This document shows positions 6,126 through 9,867 of a stretch of DNA of 9,867 nt, in pieces; position 1 is the stretch's first letter, and every line of letters begins with the position of its first letter. Source of the DNA: Loktanella sp. GTDB taxonomy: Bacteria; Pseudomonadota; Alphaproteobacteria; Rhodobacterales; Rhodobacteraceae. The notes below the pieces were generated by a model. The model searched no databases, was not told where the DNA came from, and worked only from the letters and a program-made list of their open reading frames with translations. The position numbers and the translations under genes are program-made. The stretch spans positions 1 through 9,867 of the forward strand of contig PUNR01000333.1 of assembly GCA_003551805.1 (NCBI GenBank), read 5' to 3'.

Positions 6126-7478
6126 ATGTCATCCCACGGCACCCCCATTCCCATGATGTCCAGCGCCTGCGGCCCCCTGCGGGGCGAGGCGCATGTCCCC
6201 GGTGACAAGTCGATTTCCCACCGGTCCTTGATCCTTGGCGCGATGTGCGTAGGCGAAACGCGCATCACCGGCCTGCTGGAAGGCGATGATGTGCTGGATA
6301 CGGCCCGCGCGATGCGTGCTTTTGGTGCTGAAGTCACCGATCATGGCGGCGCTGAATGGTCGGTGCGCGGGGTTGGTGTGGGTGGCTTTGCCGAACCTGA
6401 TCAGGTGATTGATTGCGGCAATTCCGGCACCGGTGTGCGGCTGATCATGGGGGCCATGGCCACGACGCCGATCACGGTGACTTTTACCGGTGATGCATCA
6501 TTGAATGGTCGCCCGATGGGACGGGTGACGGACCCGCTGGCGCTGTTTGGTACGAAATCCGTTGGCCGTGACGGTGGGCGTTTGCCGATGACGCTGGTGG
6601 GTGCGGCCAATCCGGTGCCGGTGCGCTATACCGTGCCGGTGCCATCGGCACAGGTGAAATCTGCCGTCCTGTTGGCGGGGCTGAATGCGCCCGGCCAGAC
6701 TGTCGTGATCGAAAAGGAAGCGACCCGCGATCATACCGAACGCATGTTGCAGGGGTTCGGTGCGACCCTGACGGTCGAGGATACAGACGAAGGTCGCGTC
6801 ATCACGCTGACAGGCCAGCCCGAATTGCAGCCGCAGGATATTGTTGTGCCGCGTGATCCGTCCTCTGCCGCGTTTCCGGTTTGTGCGGCGCTGATCGTGC
6901 CGGGATCAGATGTGCTGGTCCCCAATATCGGGCTGAACCCGACACGGGCGGGGCTGTTCACCACTTTGCGGGAAATGGGGGCCGATCTGACCTTTGAAAA
7001 TCAGCGGACCGAAGGGGGCGAGCCTGTCGCCGATCTGCGCGCGCGGTTTTCGCCGGATTTGAAGGGCATCACCGTACCTGCCGAACGTGCCGCCAGCATG
7101 ATTGATGAATATCCGGTGTTGTCGGTTGTGGCGTCTTTCGCGCAAGGCGTGACCGATATGCCCGGCGTCAAGGAATTGCGTGTCAAGGAAAGCGACCGGA
7201 TTGATGCCATGGCACAAGGCCTGCGCGCGGCAGGTGTCACAGTGGATGAAGGCCCCGACTGGTGGCGTGTCACCGGGCTGGGCCATGGCAACGTGCCGGG
7301 TGGTGTGACGGTGGAAAGCCGTCTGGATCACCGCATTGCCATGGCATTTATCGTCATGGGGATGGCTACGCAGAAACCAATCACTGTGGATGATGCTGCC
7401 CCGATCACCACGTCGTTCCCGATTTTTGAACCCTTGATGAACGACCTTGGCGCACAGATTGCACGGATCAGCGCATGA
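6126..7478 (+). CDS. aroA: 3-phosphoshikimate 1-carboxyvinyltransferase (EPSP synthase, class II)
   Basis: AroA joins shikimate-3-phosphate and phosphoenolpyruvate to make EPSP, the sixth step of the shikimate pathway to aromatic amino acids. The 450-residue product matches the alphaproteobacterial class II (Agrobacterium CP4-like) enzymes: GDKS (26-29), SAQVK (174-178), RDHTE (201-205) and NPTR (271-274) are the class II motifs. Lys28, Ser29 and Arg33 in PGDKSISHR are substrate-binding; Asp327 in MIDEYP and Glu355 in RVKESDR are the likely catalytic acids. RPMGR is at 129-133. The loop CGNSGTGVR has Gly101 where the CP4 enzyme has alanine. Start at 6126 is set by AAGGAA upstream and by the relatives' N-terminus. 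The stop overlaps cmk (ATGA), so the two are an operon. Confidence 0.97.
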   Translation: MSSHGTPIPMMSSACGPLRGEAHVPGDKSISHRSLILGAMCVGETRITGLLEGDDVLDTARAMRAFGAEVTDHGGAEWSVRGVGVGGFAEPDQVIDCGNSGTGVRLIMGAMATTPITVTFTGDASLNGRPMGRVTDPLALFGTKSVGRDGGRLPMTLVGAANPVPVRYTVPVPSAQVKSAVLLAGLNAPGQTVVIEKEATRDHTERMLQGFGATLTVEDTDEGRVITLTGQPELQPQDIVVPRDPSSAAFPVCAALIVPGSDVLVPNIGLNPTRAGLFTTLREMGADLTFENQRTEGGEPVADLRARFSPDLKGITVPAERAASMIDEYPVLSVVASFAQGVTDMPGVKELRVKESDRIDAMAQGLRAAGVTVDEGPDWWRVTGLGHGNVPGGVTVESRLDHRIAMAFIVMGMATQKPITVDDAAPITTSFPIFEPLMNDLGAQIARISA

Positions 7479-8095
7479 GCTTTACGGTTGCCATCGACGG
7501 GCCTGCCGCTGCCGGAAAGGGTACGATTTCCAAGGCGGTCGCGGCGCATTTCGGCTTTGCGCATCTGGATACCGGCTTGCTTTACCGCGCTGTGGGGGCA
7601 GGGGTGTTGGCGGGCGGTGATCCGGTCGCTGTGGCGCAGGCGCTGGACCCTTCCGATCTGGAAAGTGACGCTCTGCGTAGCGCCGAAGTGGCCGAGGCTG
7701 CCAGCCGTGTCGCCACCAATGCCGCCGTGCGTGATGCGCTGACCGCGTTCCAGCGCGGCTTTGCTGCGCGCAAAGGGGGTGCTGTGCTGGATGGCCGCGA
7801 TATCGGCACGGTGATCTGTCCTGCAGCGCAGGTGAAATTGTTTGTTACCGCCTCGGCCGCCTGCCGCGCCGAACGGCGGTTCAAGGAATTGCAGGCCAAA
7901 GGCAGCGACACGACGCTGGAAGATGTTCTGGCCGATGTGCTGGCGCGCGATGCCCGCGATGCAAGCCGCAGTGTCGCCCCTTTGGCGGCGGCGGCGGATG
8001 CCGTGCTGATCGATACATCCGAGCTAAGCATCGCACAGGCGGTCGCACAGGCCATCGCGGTGATCGAAAACGTGCAAAAATCCTTGCAAGATTGA
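7475..8095 (+). CDS. cmk: (d)CMP kinase
   Basis: Cmk phosphorylates CMP and dCMP with ATP to the diphosphates, feeding RNA, DNA and CDP-activated lipid synthesis. The 206-residue product has the P-loop GPAAAGKGT at residues 9-17, the CMP-side motif LDTGLLYR at 31-38, LDGRDIGT at 105-112, and the lid-region arginine motif RDARDASRSVAPL at 158-170. Its length is slightly below the ~225 residues of the E. coli enzyme but usual for alphaproteobacteria. The start ATG overlaps the aroA stop in ATGA and has no strong ribosome site, so translation is probably coupled to aroA. It lies upstream of rpsA, as in E. coli. Confidence 0.96.
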   Translation: MSFTVAIDGPAAAGKGTISKAVAAHFGFAHLDTGLLYRAVGAGVLAGGDPVAVAQALDPSDLESDALRSAEVAEAASRVATNAAVRDALTAFQRGFAARKGGAVLDGRDIGTVICPAAQVKLFVTASAACRAERRFKELQAKGSDTTLEDVLADVLARDARDASRSVAPLAAAADAVLIDTSELSIAQAVAQAIAVIENVQKSLQD

Positions 8096-8112
8096 GCCAA
8101 GCGCCCTATACG
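8084..8112 (+). promoter_or_regulatory. Candidate rpsA promoter
   Basis: TTGCAA (8084-8089, inside the cmk 3' end) and TATACG (8107-8112) are 17 nt apart, each matching four of six sigma-70 consensus bases, within a CCTATACGCGCCCC context. Transcription would start near 8118-8120, giving rpsA its own leader of about 165 nt. A strong separate promoter is expected for a ribosomal protein gene; these boxes are the best fit seen in the gap. Confidence 0.5.
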
Positions 8113-8116
8113 CGCC

Positions 8117-8253
8117 CCTGTTGAAGCACCGATAACAGGTGCGAACGTGAGACTGGAGCGGGGTCGGTTTATACCGGCCCTGTTGTTTTACATTCGCTTG
8201 CGATGCTCGACCAAATCGAAACCCAAAGACCGGCGGAGACAACCGCTCGGCCC
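8117..8253 (+). ncRNA. Candidate structured rpsA leader RNA
   Basis: The 192-nt gap between cmk and rpsA holds no gene but several competing pairings. GCACC (8126-8130) pairs with GGTGC (8138-8142). AACAGG (8134-8139) can instead pair with CCTGTT at 8117-8122 or with the second CCTGTT at 8179-8184. GGGTCGG (8161-8167) can form the hairpin 8161-8180 or pair with TCGGCCC at 8247-8253. GCGG (8233-8236) and CCGC (8243-8246) form a small hairpin. In E. coli S1 represses its own mRNA; this leader could play a similar role here by another fold. I do not recognise it as a named family. Confidence 0.4.
8161..8190 (+). terminator. Terminator-like hairpin upstream of rpsA
   Basis: GGGTCGGT (8161-8168) pairs with ACCGGCCC (8173-8180), one wobble, TTAT loop, and is followed by TGTTGTTTTA. 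The stem can grow by wobble pairs below. This could end the aroA-cmk transcript or attenuate rpsA transcription from the promoter upstream. The T-run is interrupted by Gs, so efficiency is uncertain. Confidence 0.5.
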
Positions 8254-8287
8254 GTATAAAAACCAAACGTTAGGAAAACGACGCCAC

Positions 8288-9867
8288 ATGGCAAATACAA
8301 TGGACGAGTTTGAAGCACTCTTGAACGAAAGCTTCGAAATGGACACACCCGCTGAAGGGTCTGTCGTCAAAGGCAAGGTGATCGCAATCGAAGCGGGCCA
8401 GGCCATCATCGATGTCGGCTACAAGATGGAAGGCCGTATCGATCTGAAAGAATTCGCAAATCCCGGCGAAGCCCCTGAAATTAAAGTCGGTGACACGGTC
8501 GAAGTGTTCCTGCGTCAGGTCGAAAACGCCCGTGGCGAAGCCGTCATTTCGCGTGAAATGGCCCGCCGCGAAGAAGCCTGGGATCGTCTGGAAAAAGCCT
8601 ATGCTGACGAAGAACGCGTTGATGGCGCGATCTTTGGCCGCGTCAAAGGCGGGTTCACCGTGGACCTTGGCGGCGCTGTAGCGTTCCTGCCAGGCAGCCA
8701 GGTTGACGTGCGTCCCGTGCGCGATGCAGGCCCGCTGATGAACATGAAGCAGCCTTTCCAGATCCTGAAAATGGACCGTCGTCGGGGCAACATCGTTGTG
8801 TCACGCCGTGCGATCCTTGAAGAATCACGTGCCGAACAGCGCGCCGAAGTTATCGGCAACCTGACCGAAGGTCAGGAAGTTGACGGCGTGGTCAAGAACA
8901 TCACCGAATATGGTGCGTTCGTTGATCTGGGCGGTGTTGACGGCCTGCTGCACGTCACCGACATGGCATGGCGTCGCGTCAACCACCCATCCGAGATCCT
9001 TGCCATCGGCGAGACGATCAAGGTGCAGGTCATCAAGATCAACAAAGAAACCCACCGTATCAGCCTTGGCATGAAACAGCTGCAGGAAGATCCGTGGGAT
9101 GCTGTCGAAGCCAAGTTCAGCTTGGGTTCGGTCCATCAGGGCCGCGTGACCAACATCACCGATTACGGCGCATTTGTTGAATTGGAAGCAGGCGTTGAAG
9201 GTCTGGTTCACGTGTCAGAAATGTCCTGGACCAAGAAAAACGTCCACCCCGGCAAGATCGTTTCGACCTCTCAGGAAGTCGAAGTCATGGTGCTGGAAAT
9301 TGATTCAGCCAAGCGTCGCGTATCGCTCGGCCTGAAACAGACACAGCGTAACCCATGGGAAGTGTTTGCAGAAACCCATCCTGAGGGCACCGAGGTTGAA
9401 GGCGAAGTCAAGAACATCACCGAATTCGGTCTGTTCATTGGCCTTGAAGGCGACATCGACGGCATGGTCCACCTGTCCGACCTGACATGGGAAGGCCGCG
9501 GCGAAGACGTCATCGGCGATTTCCGCAAGGGTGACATCGTGAAAGCCAAAGTGGCCGAAGTTGACGTTGAAAAAGAACGCATCAGCCTGTCGATCAAAGC
9601 GCTGGACGGTGATCCGTTCGCTGATGCCATCGGTGGCGTGAAGCGCGGTTCGATCATCACTGTCGAAGTGACCAAGATCGAAGATGGCGGCATTGAAGTC
9701 GAATATGAAGGCATGAAATCCTTCATCCGTCGTTCCGACTTGTCGCGTGACCGTGCCGAACAGCGCCCAGAGCGTTTCGGCGTTGGCGACAAGGTCGACG
9801 TGCGTGTGACCAATATCGACAGCAAGACCCGCAAGCTGGGTCTGTCGATCAAGGCACGCGAAATCGC
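8288..9867 (+). CDS. rpsA: 30S ribosomal protein S1 (3' end outside the window)
   Basis: S1 binds mRNA upstream of the start codon on the 30S subunit and helps unfold structured messages. 526 codons are present and the frame is open at the window edge; relatives of about 557-560 residues suggest roughly 30 codons are missing. Six S1 (OB-fold) repeats can be laid out at about residues 22-90, 107-175, 196-264, 281-350, 368-437 and 453-522. Repeats 3-5 carry the clearest signatures, VVKNITEYGAFVDLGGVDGLLHV from residue 201, RVTNITDYGAFVELE (286-300) and EVKNITEFGLFIGLEG (373-388). ATG at 8288 follows AGGAA (8272-8276) at a longish 11-nt spacing. Codon choice (many GAA, AAC, GGC and CGT) looks like that of a highly expressed gene. 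Confidence 0.97.
   Translation, partial: MANTMDEFEALLNESFEMDTPAEGSVVKGKVIAIEAGQAIIDVGYKMEGRIDLKEFANPGEAPEIKVGDTVEVFLRQVENARGEAVISREMARREEAWDRLEKAYADEERVDGAIFGRVKGGFTVDLGGAVAFLPGSQVDVRPVRDAGPLMNMKQPFQILKMDRRRGNIVVSRRAILEESRAEQRAEVIGNLTEGQEVDGVVKNITEYGAFVDLGGVDGLLHVTDMAWRRVNHPSEILAIGETIKVQVIKINKETHRISLGMKQLQEDPWDAVEAKFSLGSVHQGRVTNITDYGAFVELEAGVEGLVHVSEMSWTKKNVHPGKIVSTSQEVEVMVLEIDSAKRRVSLGLKQTQRNPWEVFAETHPEGTEVEGEVKNITEFGLFIGLEGDIDGMVHLSDLTWEGRGEDVIGDFRKGDIVKAKVAEVDVEKERISLSIKALDGDPFADAIGGVKRGSIITVEVTKIEDGGIEVEYEGMKSFIRRSDLSRDRAEQRPERFGVGDKVDVRVTNIDSKTRKLGLSIKAREI

Noticed and set aside
1..9867. A novel defence, mobile or biosynthetic system
   Set aside because: Every coding stretch belongs to a well-known housekeeping family, and the gaps are too short for hidden genes; only RNA- and DNA-level elements remain unexplained.

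Overview
This window looks like ordinary core chromosome from an alphaproteobacterium of the order Rhodobacterales (Roseobacter/Rhodobacter group). The evidence is the GC-rich codon use, the protein sequences, and above all a short pseudoknotted SAM/SAH riboswitch in front of metK, a riboswitch class that is essentially confined to this order. All genes lie on the + strand. No mobile element, tRNA, rRNA, CRISPR array or phage gene is visible.

Layout: (1) Positions 69-3959 are a tightly packed cluster, phoH(ybeZ) - ybeY - corC(ybeX) - lnt, with stop/start overlaps between phoH and ybeY and between corC and lnt. It has the same order as the ybeZYX-lnt cluster of E. coli and combines RNA/ribosome quality control with lipoprotein maturation. 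(2) Positions 3996-5229 hold the SAM/SAH riboswitch and metK (SAM synthetase). (3) Positions 5233-5302 hold two back-to-back perfect inverted repeats. The second contains the start codon of trmB, a SAM-dependent tRNA m7G46 methyltransferase (5300-6013). (4) Positions 6014-6125 hold a short GC-rich motif and a candidate promoter. (5) Positions 6126-8095 are aroA (class II EPSP synthase) and cmk (CMP kinase), overlapping by ATGA. (6) Positions 8096-8287 are a leader with a candidate promoter, a terminator-like hairpin and competing pairings. (7) Positions 8288-9867 are rpsA (ribosomal protein S1), which runs off the window about 30 codons before its expected end. The order aroA - cmk - rpsA resembles that in E. 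coli.

How the genes work together: metK makes SAM and is shut down by SAM or SAH through its leader, and the next gene, trmB, consumes SAM. PhoH, YbeY, YbeX, TrmB and S1 all act on RNA or ribosomes, so much of the window serves translation. The most interesting parts are not new proteins but RNA-level control: the metK riboswitch, the start codon of trmB buried in a 12-bp hairpin arm, and the structured rpsA leader. I found no evidence of an undescribed multi-gene system.
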